A DNA stretch of 64,000 nt from an uncultured Clostridia bacterium (GTDB lineage: Bacteria; Bacillota; Clostridia; Oscillospirales; QAKW01). The stretch spans positions 1 to 64,000 of the forward strand of contig CALWYZ010000013.1 in the NCBI GenBank assembly GCA_944385895.1, written 5' to 3'. Shown here one piece after another: positions 25,286-34,825 of the stretch. The translations under genes were made by a program, and so were the position numbers. The notes below the pieces were generated by a model. The model did no database searches. It was not told the origin of the DNA and saw only the letters and a program-made list of their open reading frames with translations. How positions within the stretch are numbered: position 1 is the stretch's first letter; each line of letters starts with the position of its first letter.

Positions 25286-25318
25286 ACGGTGTCTTTTTTT
25301 AAATGAGAGAGGAATATT

Positions 25319-26125
25319 TTATTTTTCAAGCGGAAGATATATTATATAATCCTTTTCAAGTGAATTTGCCTTGTAAATGCATGCAGTCTTGAAGGAATTT
25401 CCGCTGACGGTTATTAATGAGTAAAGTCCGTCACCGTCTATATCGGCAAAAAAAGGATGTATCGAATATTGGGTTACGTCATCAAAGCAAGATGCAAGTA
25501 TTTTATTGCCTAGACCCGGAGACTGCACCGCCAGAACGGCATATCCGTCGCCTAAAGCTCGTATCAAGGCGTCATTTGTTCCGTCGCCGTCTATATCGTA
25601 TTCCCATATGTCAGTTACCGTTATTTCCGATACAGAAGAAAAATGCTCCGGAAAACTTTCAAATATAAATTGTTTGTATCCGTCGCCAACGGTATCTTTT
25701 TTATCATAGCTTTCGTATCGCATTGTTGGGGACAACTTCCAGTTGCCGCTGGTGACAAGCATTTGGTAGGGGTCTGACTTTATCTTGTTCTCTTTAAGGT
25801 CTGAAAAAGTCGTACTGCCCATATTTTTGCCGTCACTGCCAAAGCATGTCAGTTTTTTATCGTAAAGAGATTTTTGGCTGTCGATGATAGTTTGTATGTT
25901 GTAATAGTAGTTTTCACCTGAGAGCTGTGATTTGCCGTCTACAACATAGCTTATAGGCACAAATCCGTCTTTGGTTTTTAAAAATACCGTATTTACTCCG
26001 CTGACATCGGTTTGCTCATATTCAATTTCTTGATCAGGGATCGGTTGTAAATTTGAAGATCCGTCAGAACATCCGGAAATCAGCAGAACAGCCAGTAGGG
26101 CAGGTATAATCAATTTGGCTTTCAT
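25319..26125 (-). CDS. Lipoprotein with FG-GAP/calcium-binding-like repeats
   Basis: The 268-aa protein starts with a lipoprotein signal peptide (MKAKLIIPALLAVLLISGCSD; the lipobox cysteine is residue 19), so it should be anchored to the outer face of the membrane after Lgt and signal peptidase II processing. The C-terminal half holds two DxDGDG motifs, YDIDGDGTNDALIR and FADIDGDGLYSLITV, as in FG-GAP/VCBS or EF-hand-like calcium loops. AAAGGAG 8 nt before the ATG at 26125 fixes the start; a longer in-frame version lacks a site. Function is unknown. Confidence 0.8.
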   Translation of the reverse strand: MKAKLIIPALLAVLLISGCSDGSSNLQPIPDQEIEYEQTDVSGVNTVFLKTKDGFVPISYVVDGKSQLSGENYYYNIQTIIDSQKSLYDKKLTCFGSDGKNMGSTTFSDLKENKIKSDPYQMLVTSGNWKLSPTMRYESYDKKDTVGDGYKQFIFESFPEHFSSVSEITVTDIWEYDIDGDGTNDALIRALGDGYAVLAVQSPGLGNKILASCFDDVTQYSIHPFFADIDGDGLYSLITVSGNSFKTACIYKANSLEKDYIIYLPLEK

Positions 26126-26203
26126 TTTGAGTACTCCTTTTATAAATCTTATTAATATATACAAAACAGAGTCTGAAATTATTCTTAAAGATAAATAAAA
26201 AAA

Positions 26204-26237
26204 TCACGTCATGTGCAACAAATCACACATGACGTGA
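26204..26237 (-). terminator. Terminator of groES-groEL
   Basis: A 12-bp perfect stem TCACGTCATGTG/CACATGACGTGA (26204-26215 with 26226-26237), followed on the minus strand by seven T. Confidence 0.9.
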
Positions 26238-26259
26238 AATTTATACTGTTGTAAAGCTA

Positions 26260-27903
<1,644 letters not shown>

Positions 27904-27910
27904 TCACTCC

Positions 27911-28207
<297 letters not shown>

Positions 28208-28220
28208 CTAAAACGAGATA

Positions 28221-28278
28221 TTAGCACTCTATATTTCAGAGTGCTAATATATAATACCACATTTTTTGGTTTTTGCAA
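28221..28278 (-). promoter_or_regulatory. Heat-shock promoter with CIRCE operator
   Basis: TTAGCACTC-N9-GAGTGCTAA (28221-28247) is a perfect CIRCE inverted repeat, the binding site of HrcA. On the minus strand the -35 TTGCAA (28273-28278) and -10 TATTAT (28251-28256) are 16 bp apart and the operator covers the transcription start. Confidence 0.95.
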
Positions 28279-28301
28279 TAGTTTTGGGAAAATTTTTTCA
28301 A

Positions 28302-30020
28302 TTAATTTTCAATTTTTGCTTTTTTATCAAGAATTGCTTTGAATTTTGACAAATCAAATTTTGGTGTACGATCATAATAAAGCAGACCGTTTTGCTCCTG
28401 TTCTATATCATATAGCTGGGTATAACAAAAACCGAAAATATTTTTATTATCCATGATAGCGTAGCATAGACCCTCAAAACGTTCAAAAAATTCCTGCTCG
28501 TCTTTAGGATCGTTGCCGTATCCCCAGCTGTTTTCTGTTGCGTTAGACCAGCGCGCGCCGCCAAATTCGCTTATAAACAGAGGCTGACCGCTGTAAAAGC
28601 TGCAGCCGCGATGATGCATATTGCGTTCGTCGACGGGCATGCCACCGTTTTCAAACTCGGCATAATCATCACGCATCTGCTGCGGATTTTGGGTATAATT
28701 GTGCATATCATAAATATCGCTGAATTTCTGATGTACATACCCGCTGGTGTCGATGCAGGGCCGTGTCTTGTCTAGTGCTTTTGTAGCAAAATATATATTG
28801 CTCACGATAGTGTCATGAATGATTCTACCTTTGCTGTAGCGGTCAATATGTGTTTCGTTAAGCGGGCACCAGCCTATAATTGAGGGATGGTTGAAGTCTC
28901 TGTCCACAGCCTCAAGCCATTGCGGCAATACTATATTGGTAGTATCGTGAACGCGGAAATCCAGCCCCCAGCTTGGAAATTCGCCCCAGGTCAGATAACC
29001 GTGCAGATCAGCGTAGTACAAAAACAGAGGCTCAAAAATTTTCATATGCAGTCTTGCACCGTTAAAGCCAAGCGCCATAGATAGCTTTATATCATTTTCC
29101 AGATCTTGAGCCGACGGCGCGGTATAAATACCATCCTGATAATAGCCCTGATCCAGAACAAGACGCTGGAATACACTCTTATTATTAATAAAGAACTTTT
29201 TGTCGTCAAGCTTTATTGAACGCAGGCCGAAATAAGTTTTAAAAACATCATCACCCATTGATATCCTGACATCGTAAAGTCGGCCGTTACCCACTTCCCA
29301 TAAGTGAGATTCCGAAAGAGTAACATCAAAGGTTACAAAGCCTGAGTCTGTATGCTTAGAGCAAGACGCCATAAGCTTTTGCTCGTAAAACACCTCGAAA
29401 TTTACCTTGCCTGAGCCGCATACCTCTATAAAAGCGCTGACGCTGCAGTTTTGGGCATCGGGGCAGAGCTTGGCGTTTTTTATGTAATTCTTCGGTAAAA
29501 ATTCCATATATACAGTTTGCCAGATGCCTGTTGTACGTGTGTAGTCACAATGATGAGAATAAAGCAACTCGCTTTGCTTTCCGTGAGGGATTCCGCTGCG
29601 AATATCGTCCTTTGCATATACGCACAGGGAGTTTTTACCTTCTTTGAGGTATTCTGTTGCGTTAACGGTAAACGGTGTATACCCTCCGGTATGCTCACTG
29701 GCAAGAACGCCGTTTATGTATACTTGAGATTCATAATCGACGGCTCCGAATGTGATGAGTATATTTCCGTCAAGAGCGTTTTTCGGTATATCTAAATCGC
29801 GTCTGTACCATACAGCGTTTATAAAGTCTGTATTCCCAATGCCGGACAGCTTGCTCTCAGGGCAGAATGGAACCTCTATTTTTCCGCTGAGATGTTCGCG
29901 TTTGTAGAATTTTTTGTCAACACCGACAAGAGTGTTGTCAAACTCAAATTCCCATGTTCCATTAAGATTGATAAAACTTGAATGTTGTTTTGCAGGGTTT
30001 GGATGCTCGGGTCTAAACAT
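28302..30020 (-). CDS. Glycoside hydrolase family 2 protein (beta-galactosidase/beta-glucuronidase type)
   Basis: The 572-aa protein has the GH2 order: sugar-binding jelly roll (NLNGTWEFEF, WYRRDLDIP, GGYTPFTVNATEYLKEGKNSL), an immunoglobulin-like domain, and a TIM barrel with the acid/base in CPLNETH near residue 390 and the nucleophile glutamate in FISEFGGARW near 485. There is no signal peptide, so it works on imported glycosides. It is divergent from an AraC regulator across 93 bp, which is the usual arrangement for an inducible glycosidase. The exact sugar cannot be read. It has an AGGAGG site. Confidence 0.92.
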   Translation of the reverse strand: MFRPEHPNPAKQHSSFINLNGTWEFEFDNTLVGVDKKFYKREHLSGKIEVPFCPESKLSGIGNTDFINAVWYRRDLDIPKNALDGNILITFGAVDYESQVYINGVLASEHTGGYTPFTVNATEYLKEGKNSLCVYAKDDIRSGIPHGKQSELLYSHHCDYTRTTGIWQTVYMEFLPKNYIKNAKLCPDAQNCSVSAFIEVCGSGKVNFEVFYEQKLMASCSKHTDSGFVTFDVTLSESHLWEVGNGRLYDVRISMGDDVFKTYFGLRSIKLDDKKFFINNKSVFQRLVLDQGYYQDGIYTAPSAQDLENDIKLSMALGFNGARLHMKIFEPLFLYYADLHGYLTWGEFPSWGLDFRVHDTTNIVLPQWLEAVDRDFNHPSIIGWCPLNETHIDRYSKGRIIHDTIVSNIYFATKALDKTRPCIDTSGYVHQKFSDIYDMHNYTQNPQQMRDDYAEFENGGMPVDERNMHHRGCSFYSGQPLFISEFGGARWSNATENSWGYGNDPKDEQEFFERFEGLCYAIMDNKNIFGFCYTQLYDIEQEQNGLLYYDRTPKFDLSKFKAILDKKAKIEN

Positions 30021-30113
30021 ATTTTTATCCTCCTGGTTGATTTAGGTATATTATAATGCTATAATTTTAATAAATCAATCCCGATATTATTCAAAAAGGT
30101 ATGAAAAACACGC

Positions 30114-30914
30114 ATGAAAGAGATAATAAAAAGCTTTGCCAAATCGGACAATCCTGTTTTCAGTATCCAGCTTTGCGGTATATCTTACTGCGACGGGAGC
30201 TATGTTATAAGAAGACCCTGTTCAATAATAAATTGCTTTGAGTATATCATATCCGGATGCGGTACGATAGTTGTAAAAGGGCAGAAATATTATCCCAAAG
30301 AGGGTGACGTATATTTTTTAAAGGCAGGAGAAGATCATTATTATTATTCGGATTCAGAAAAGCCGTGGACAAAAATCTGGTTTAACGTTAAGGGCGGGCT
30401 TGTTGACAGTTTGATGAATCAGTATGGAATTGCGGATATATGCCTTTTTGAAAACTGCCGTGTACATAGCTTGTTTGAGGAATTTGTTTCCAATGCATCA
30501 AGCAATATGGATTTGAGGACGGTAGAAAACCAAAACTCTATTATCTTGCACCGGGTGATTCAGGACATGGCACAGTGTGTGCATACATATACAAGCAGCT
30601 ATTCAGAAGACGCGCTGATGATGAAAGAATTCATTGATGCTAACTTTAACAGGCATGTAACAACAAAAGATTTGGCGTCTGTTATTTACCGTTCCCAGTC
30701 GCAGACAATACGTATTTTCAAAAAAAATTTCGGGGTAGCTCCGTATGAATATGCACTTAGGCGTAAAATGCAGGTGGCAAGTCAGCTATTAAAAAATACG
30801 CGTATGCCGATAAGAGAGATAGCAGGCTATGTCGGGTTTGCTAATGAGCATTATTTTTCCAGCAGCTTTAAATTACACACAGGAATGACGCCGGGAAAAT
30901 ACAGAAAAAATTAA
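30114..30914 (+). CDS. AraC-family regulator divergent from the GH2 gene
   Basis: The 266-aa protein has a cupin-like sensor (ISGCGTIVVKGQKYYPKEGDVYFLKAGEDHYY) and two helix-turn-helices at the C-terminus (VTTKDLASVIYRSQSQTIRIFKKNFG and MPIREIAGYVGFANEHYFSSSFK). These regulators typically bind a sugar and activate a neighbouring catabolic gene, here the GH2 gene. The ribosome binding site AAAAAGG is 14 nt upstream, a little far. A terminator follows at 30918. Confidence 0.9.
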   Translation: MKEIIKSFAKSDNPVFSIQLCGISYCDGSYVIRRPCSIINCFEYIISGCGTIVVKGQKYYPKEGDVYFLKAGEDHYYYSDSEKPWTKIWFNVKGGLVDSLMNQYGIADICLFENCRVHSLFEEFVSNASSNMDLRTVENQNSIILHRVIQDMAQCVHTYTSSYSEDALMMKEFIDANFNRHVTTKDLASVIYRSQSQTIRIFKKNFGVAPYEYALRRKMQVASQLLKNTRMPIREIAGYVGFANEHYFSSSFKLHTGMTPGKYRKN

Positions 30915-30917
30915 ATA

Positions 30918-30944
30918 AGATCCGCTCATTTTATGAGCGGATCT
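30918..30944. terminator. Terminator between araC-type and degV-type genes
   Basis: An 11-bp perfect stem AGATCCGCTCA/TGAGCGGATCT with a 5-nt loop, followed by GTTGTTTTT; it also fits termination of the convergent gene. Confidence 0.85.
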
Positions 30945-30977
30945 GTTGTTTTTAAAAATATAAAGCACTTTACATAT

Positions 30978-31826
30978 TTATTTTGCAAAAAATGCAACTG
31001 CGACAGCTCCCGGGCCGACATGCGTTCCTATAGTCGCACCCACCTCCATTATAGGCAAAGCGTCCGTTTTATCCTTCCATAGCCGGGCGGAGTCTTCTAT
31101 GTACTTTTTTAGAGTAAAGTCGTTCAGTCCGGAATATGCCAGAGTAAAGGGCATACTGAAGTCTATGCCTCCGCTTTTTTCAACAAGCTCCATAAGCAGA
31201 TTATTTCCTCTTTTGGAGCCGCGTGCCTTGCCGACGGCTTTTACCTGGCCTTCCTCAACGGCAATGACAGGCTTTATCGACAGCAATTCACCCGCAAAAG
31301 CCGTTACAGTCGAAACCCTTCCGCCTTTTTTCAGGTATTCAAGTGTATCCAGAAGAGCTATAAGCTTTATTTTTTGCTTTGCCTTATTCAATTTTTCTGT
31401 AAGTTCTTTCGCATCTTTGACTTCACTGAGAAGTCTGTGGGCGTAATATACAAGAATCGCTTCGCCCAGAGCTGCGTTAAGGCTGTCTACAACAAACGCT
31501 TGGCCTTCAAATTTTTTGGCAGCGATGCATGCGCTCTGATATGTTCCTGAAAGCTTAGAGGATATGGTAATTGCTACCGGCGTATCACCGTTTTCTATAA
31601 CTTTTTCAAACTTCTGCTCAAATTCATATGGAGGAATCTGAGACGTCTTGGGAATAACATCCGATTCGATAAGCAGTTCATAAAACTTTCTAGGTTCAAG
31701 CTCGACCCCGTCCAAATAATTTGTATCTCCGAAAGAAACGCACATCGGGATATGAATTATGCCCATTTCTTTTGCTTTCGCAAAAGGAATATCGGAAGCC
31801 GAATCAACAATCAATTTAATAGCCAT
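30978..31826 (-). CDS. DegV-family fatty-acid-binding protein
   Basis: The 282-aa protein has the DegV N-terminal pattern (KLIVDSASDIPFAKAKEMGIIHIPMCVSFGD), TSQIPPYEF, ISSKLSGTYQSACIAAK near residue 90 and GGRVSTVTAFAGELLSIKP near 160. DegV proteins bind a fatty acid and, with the FakA kinase, pass it as acyl phosphate to phospholipid synthesis. No FakA is nearby. GAGGG precedes the start. It may share a transcript with rodA, whose stop is 18 nt upstream. Confidence 0.93.
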   Translation of the reverse strand: MAIKLIVDSASDIPFAKAKEMGIIHIPMCVSFGDTNYLDGVELEPRKFYELLIESDVIPKTSQIPPYEFEQKFEKVIENGDTPVAITISSKLSGTYQSACIAAKKFEGQAFVVDSLNAALGEAILVYYAHRLLSEVKDAKELTEKLNKAKQKIKLIALLDTLEYLKKGGRVSTVTAFAGELLSIKPVIAVEEGQVKAVGKARGSKRGNNLLMELVEKSGGIDFSMPFTLAYSGLNDFTLKKYIEDSARLWKDKTDALPIMEVGATIGTHVGPGAVAVAFFAK

Positions 31827-31844
31827 ATAATTTCCCTCTTATAA

Positions 31845-32960
31845 TTATTTTTTGAAAAATCCGCCTTTTCTGTGAGAATTAACAGACATTACAAGCCCCA
31901 TAAGACACATGCCCGCAAGCATGGACGAGCCGCCGTAGCTGAAAAACGGAAGAGTGATGCCTACAACCGGCAAAAGCCCCAGACACATGCCGATATTTTC
32001 CGCCGACTGGAAAAAGAATACCGCGCCTACTCCTGAACATATCAGCATTCCCGTAAAGTCACGAGCATTTTTTGCGACAAAAAATGTTCTTATTATTATT
32101 GCGGACAAAAGAATGAGAATAACAGTACAGCCGACAAATCCCAGTTCCTCTCCGGCTACCGAAAATATAAAGTCGGTCTGCTTTTCCGGGAGAATACTGT
32201 ACTGGGTTTGTATACCGTTGAAAATCCCCTCGCCGGTAAGACCGCCCGAGCCTATTGCAATTTTGCTTTGGATTGTGTGATAGCCGTAACCAAGTGGGTC
32301 CAGCTGAGGGTCATAGACCGCGAGAATACGCATCTGCTGGTAATCGGACAGACTGTTGAAAACAAACGGAGCAGCTGCAATTACAGCTACGCCGCTGACT
32401 GCAAAATACAGCCAATGCAGTCCGGCAGCAAACATCATTACAATAAATATAAATACATAAACAAGTGCTGTACCCAGATCGCCCTCAAGCATGATAAGAA
32501 CAAGAATTATACCGAAGTGAAAAAGCAGGGGTATTACAGCACGAGGACGGTTTATATATTCTTTTACCTTATTGAGATGTGTGGCAAAGGTGACGATAAA
32601 TCCTGCTTTTACAAATTCAGAAGGCTGAATGCTCAAAGGCCCGATTATTATCCAGTTTTTGTTGCCCAGTCGTTCCTGACCAATAATCAGAGTTAGCACA
32701 AGCATAAAAATACATAGCCCGAATAGATAAATACTCAAAGAACTGAGATTTCTGTAATCTATCAATACTATCAGGAACGCCGCAAAAATACCAAGAAGCA
32801 TGGCACACAGCTGAACCACAACGTATTTTTTGCTTCCAAAACTGCTGGTGGCGGACATGATAAGGAAAAGACCCAGAAAAGATGATGCGCAGCATAAAGC
32901 GAGCATTATCGGGTCAAATTTTTTCAGAATGCCGCCTATAAATACAAAAAAGCGCTTCAA
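31845..32960 (-). CDS. rodA: SEDS-family peptidoglycan glycosyltransferase RodA
   Basis: The 371-aa protein has about ten membrane helices and the SEDS signatures: RLGNKNWIIIGPLSIQPSEFVK near residue 110, MLEGDLGTALVY near 160, ILPEKQTDFIFSVAGEELGFVG near 270 and LPFFSYGGSSML near 345. It polymerises glycan strands during cell elongation with a class B penicillin-binding protein. The TTG at 32958-32960 is chosen because AGGAGG (32967-32972 region) directly precedes it; the longer open frame would have this site inside the gene. SpoVE or FtsW are alternatives, but the loop pattern favours RodA. Confidence 0.87.
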   Translation of the reverse strand: MKRFFVFIGGILKKFDPIMLALCCASSFLGLFLIMSATSSFGSKKYVVVQLCAMLLGIFAAFLIVLIDYRNLSSLSIYLFGLCIFMLVLTLIIGQERLGNKNWIIIGPLSIQPSEFVKAGFIVTFATHLNKVKEYINRPRAVIPLLFHFGIILVLIMLEGDLGTALVYVFIFIVMMFAAGLHWLYFAVSGVAVIAAAPFVFNSLSDYQQMRILAVYDPQLDPLGYGYHTIQSKIAIGSGGLTGEGIFNGIQTQYSILPEKQTDFIFSVAGEELGFVGCTVILILLSAIIIRTFFVAKNARDFTGMLICSGVGAVFFFQSAENIGMCLGLLPVVGITLPFFSYGGSSMLAGMCLMGLVMSVNSHRKGGFFKK

Positions 32961-33016
32961 TGGTCTCCTCCTTTCAGAATATTGCAAAAACACTGCTGTT
33001 TTATTATTATACGGGT

Positions 33017-33045
33017 ATTATACATGAATTGTATTCAAAATACAA
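33017..33045 (-). promoter_or_regulatory. Promoter of rodA
   Basis: On the minus strand TTGTAT (33040-33045), 17 bp, TATAAT (33017-33022). Confidence 0.6.
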
Positions 33046-33063
33046 GCAAAAGCTTTTAAACGC

Positions 33064-33092
33064 TTGAAAAAACAGATACCTGCTGATATAAT
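33064..33092 (+). promoter_or_regulatory. Promoter of tsaE-tsaB
   Basis: TTGAAA (33064-33069), 17 bp, TATAAT (33087-33092), divergent from the rodA promoter. Confidence 0.7.
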
Positions 33093-33130
33093 ATACACAT
33101 AATTAACATTTGATACAAATAAGGGGCAGT

Positions 33131-33547
33131 ATGGAGAAAATATTGAAAGACAGCAAACAGACAGAGCAGGTTGCGGCATTGCTTTCCGCCCGACTCAAGG
33201 AGCCTGTTATCGTCGCTTTTACAGGCGAGTTGGGAGTGGGCAAAACCACGTTTATAAAGTATCTTTGCCGTCATCTGGGCTATGACGGACCGGTGACAAG
33301 CCCTACATTTTCCATCATGAATCAATATAACGGAAGATGTCCTATATACCATTATGATATGTACCGTATTTCAGGTGCTGACGCGCTTGATGATATCGGT
33401 TTTTATGACTTCTACGATAGCGGTATATCACTTGTTGAGTGGAGCGAGAATGTAAACGACGGACTGTACGGCAATATAATCCATGTCAATATGTTTTATT
33501 TCCAAGACAAAAGGAAAATAATCATTCCGGAGATAGATAAATTATGA
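33131..33547 (+). CDS. tsaE: tRNA threonylcarbamoyladenosine ATPase TsaE
   Basis: The 138-aa protein has the TsaE P-loop FTGELGVGKTTFIKYL near residue 33, TSPTFSIMNQY, IYHYDMYRI and SLVEWSENV near 105. It is the ATPase that resets the TsaB-TsaD complex in synthesis of t6A at position 37 of ANN-decoding tRNAs. AAGGGG precedes the ATG at 33131; an earlier in-frame start lacks a site. It overlaps tsaB by 4 nt. tsaD is not in the window. Confidence 0.95.
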   Translation: MEKILKDSKQTEQVAALLSARLKEPVIVAFTGELGVGKTTFIKYLCRHLGYDGPVTSPTFSIMNQYNGRCPIYHYDMYRISGADALDDIGFYDFYDSGISLVEWSENVNDGLYGNIIHVNMFYFQDKRKIIIPEIDKL

Positions 33548-34230
33548 AGATGCTTAGTATTGATTCATCGGGAAAGACTGCTGCCGCTGCCGTGACAGAC
33601 TCTGATCAGCTGCTGGCGCAGAGCTTTACTGATTCCGGGTTTACGCACTCCCAGACTCTTCTGCCTATGGTGGACAGCACTTTGAAAATAGCAGGTATAG
33701 ATATAACTGAAATAGAGGAGTTTGCCGTAACTTCAGGGCCAGGGTCTTTTACAGGACTCAGGATAGGAGTGGCGCTTGTGATGGGACTTGCCGGTGACAG
33801 ACTCTGCCGTCCCGTCCCTTCTCTTGAGGCACTTGCATATAATTTTGTGTCCTGTAACAGTATAATTATTCCCGTTATGGACGCGCGCAGGCAACAGGTA
33901 TATACATCTATATTTGAAAGCAACGGGAAAAAGCTTTGCAGGCTTATGCCTGATCAGGCAGTGTCTGTTCAAGATGTATGCGATCGTATACGTCAGTACA
34001 GCGCAAACAGGCATGTGTTTCTTCTCGGAGACGGCATGTATCTGTTTGAGGATATTGCAGGGCAGATAGAAAACTTAAGTTTTGCAGACGGCAAAAAAAT
34101 ATATACACAAGGGTTGGGAGTGGCATTGGCTTCACAAAATGTGACTCCTGTCAGAGCCCATGAAATAAAAATAAATTATTTACGCATGTCACAAGCGGAA
34201 AGAGAATTAAAGGAGAAACAAAACAAATGA
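33544..34230 (+). CDS. tsaB: tRNA threonylcarbamoyladenosine protein TsaB
   Basis: The 228-aa protein is an ASKHA-fold relative of TsaD, with LSIDSSGKTAAAAV, THSQTLLPMVDS and the diagnostic VTSGPGSFTGLRIGVALVMGLA near residue 62. It forms the scaffold of the t6A complex with TsaD and TsaE. It overlaps tsaE (ATGA) and the following rpiB-like gene by 4 nt each, so all three are coupled. rimI and tsaD, often next, are replaced here by the isomerase gene. Confidence 0.95.
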   Translation: MKMLSIDSSGKTAAAAVTDSDQLLAQSFTDSGFTHSQTLLPMVDSTLKIAGIDITEIEEFAVTSGPGSFTGLRIGVALVMGLAGDRLCRPVPSLEALAYNFVSCNSIIIPVMDARRQQVYTSIFESNGKKLCRLMPDQAVSVQDVCDRIRQYSANRHVFLLGDGMYLFEDIAGQIENLSFADGKKIYTQGLGVALASQNVTPVRAHEIKINYLRMSQAERELKEKQNK

Positions 34231-34676
34231 CGGTAAGTATGGGATGCGATAAGGCAGGAACGCCTTTTATCGAAAGATTTGTACACGAGCTTGAAATCAG
34301 ACAAATAGAATGTCAGGTCCTTTTTGACGGAAAGCAGGACGGCTGCGATTATACAGATGCCGCTTTCGCGGTCGGAAAAAGTGTGGCAAGCGGCCAAAGC
34401 GATATCGGAATACTTGTTTGCGGTACCGGCATTGGCATGAGTATAGCGGCAAATAAAATTGCAGGCGTGCGTGCCGCTGTATGTTCTGATACATATTCGG
34501 CAAAAATGACACGGGTGCATAATGACGCCAACATACTCTGCGTCGGTGCGAGAGTTATCGGTGAGGAGCTTGCGGTTTGCATTCTTGATGCATTTTTGGA
34601 AGGTGAGTTTGAAGCGGGGGGAAGACATGAGCGCCGTGTCAACAAAATAAAGAATGCGGAAAAAGGTGTATTTTAG
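34227..34676 (+). CDS. RpiB/LacAB-family sugar-phosphate isomerase
   Basis: The 149-aa protein has the family core: DYTDAAFAVGKSVASGQSDIGILVCGTGIGMSIAANKIAGVRAA with the catalytic cysteine in VCGTGIGMSI, then HNDANILCVGARVIGEE. RpiB interconverts ribulose and ribose 5-phosphate; LacAB relatives act on other sugars. The usual SDHAG motif near the N-terminus reads GCDKAG, so the histidine is replaced by lysine. That raises the possibility of a different substrate. It is the last gene of the tsaE-tsaB unit. Confidence 0.88.
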   Translation: MTVSMGCDKAGTPFIERFVHELEIRQIECQVLFDGKQDGCDYTDAAFAVGKSVASGQSDIGILVCGTGIGMSIAANKIAGVRAAVCSDTYSAKMTRVHNDANILCVGARVIGEELAVCILDAFLEGEFEAGGRHERRVNKIKNAEKGVF

Positions 34677-34702
34677 CAACTGTTCTGTATAATTAATATT
34701 AA

Positions 34703-34731
34703 TTGACTTTATCGTACACTTGTACTATAAT
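34703..34731 (+). promoter_or_regulatory. Promoter of gdpP-rplI-dnaB
   Basis: TTGACT (34703-34708), 17 bp, TATAAT (34726-34731), then about 95 nt of leader to the start codon. Confidence 0.8.
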
Positions 34732-34825
34732 GTATGATAAGGTCTTTTTATTTAAAAGAGCTTTGTTGTGTTAATTTTCGGTGCTGTAAATTACTTGTCA
34801 CAGTACCTGCTTTAGCGGTGGTAGT

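Larger units (their letters stand above)
24059..25302. mobile_element. TIR-flanked mini element carrying one unknown gene and two hairpin arrays
   Basis: The 17-bp sequence TTAAAAAAAGACACCGT at 24059-24075 is repeated perfectly inverted at 25286-25302. Both ends finish in TTAA, the kind of site that is duplicated by TTAA-targeting transposons. Inside are array B1 (plus orientation), a promoter, one gene of unknown function, a terminator and array B2 (minus orientation). No transposase is present. The location exactly at the stop codon of the phosphofructokinase gene supports insertion. Confidence 0.65.

Noticed and set aside
25097..25302. Ordinary terminator of the lipoprotein gene
   Set aside because: The stem at 25259-25283 could terminate transcription, but the many further hairpins and the match to array A1 go well beyond a terminator.
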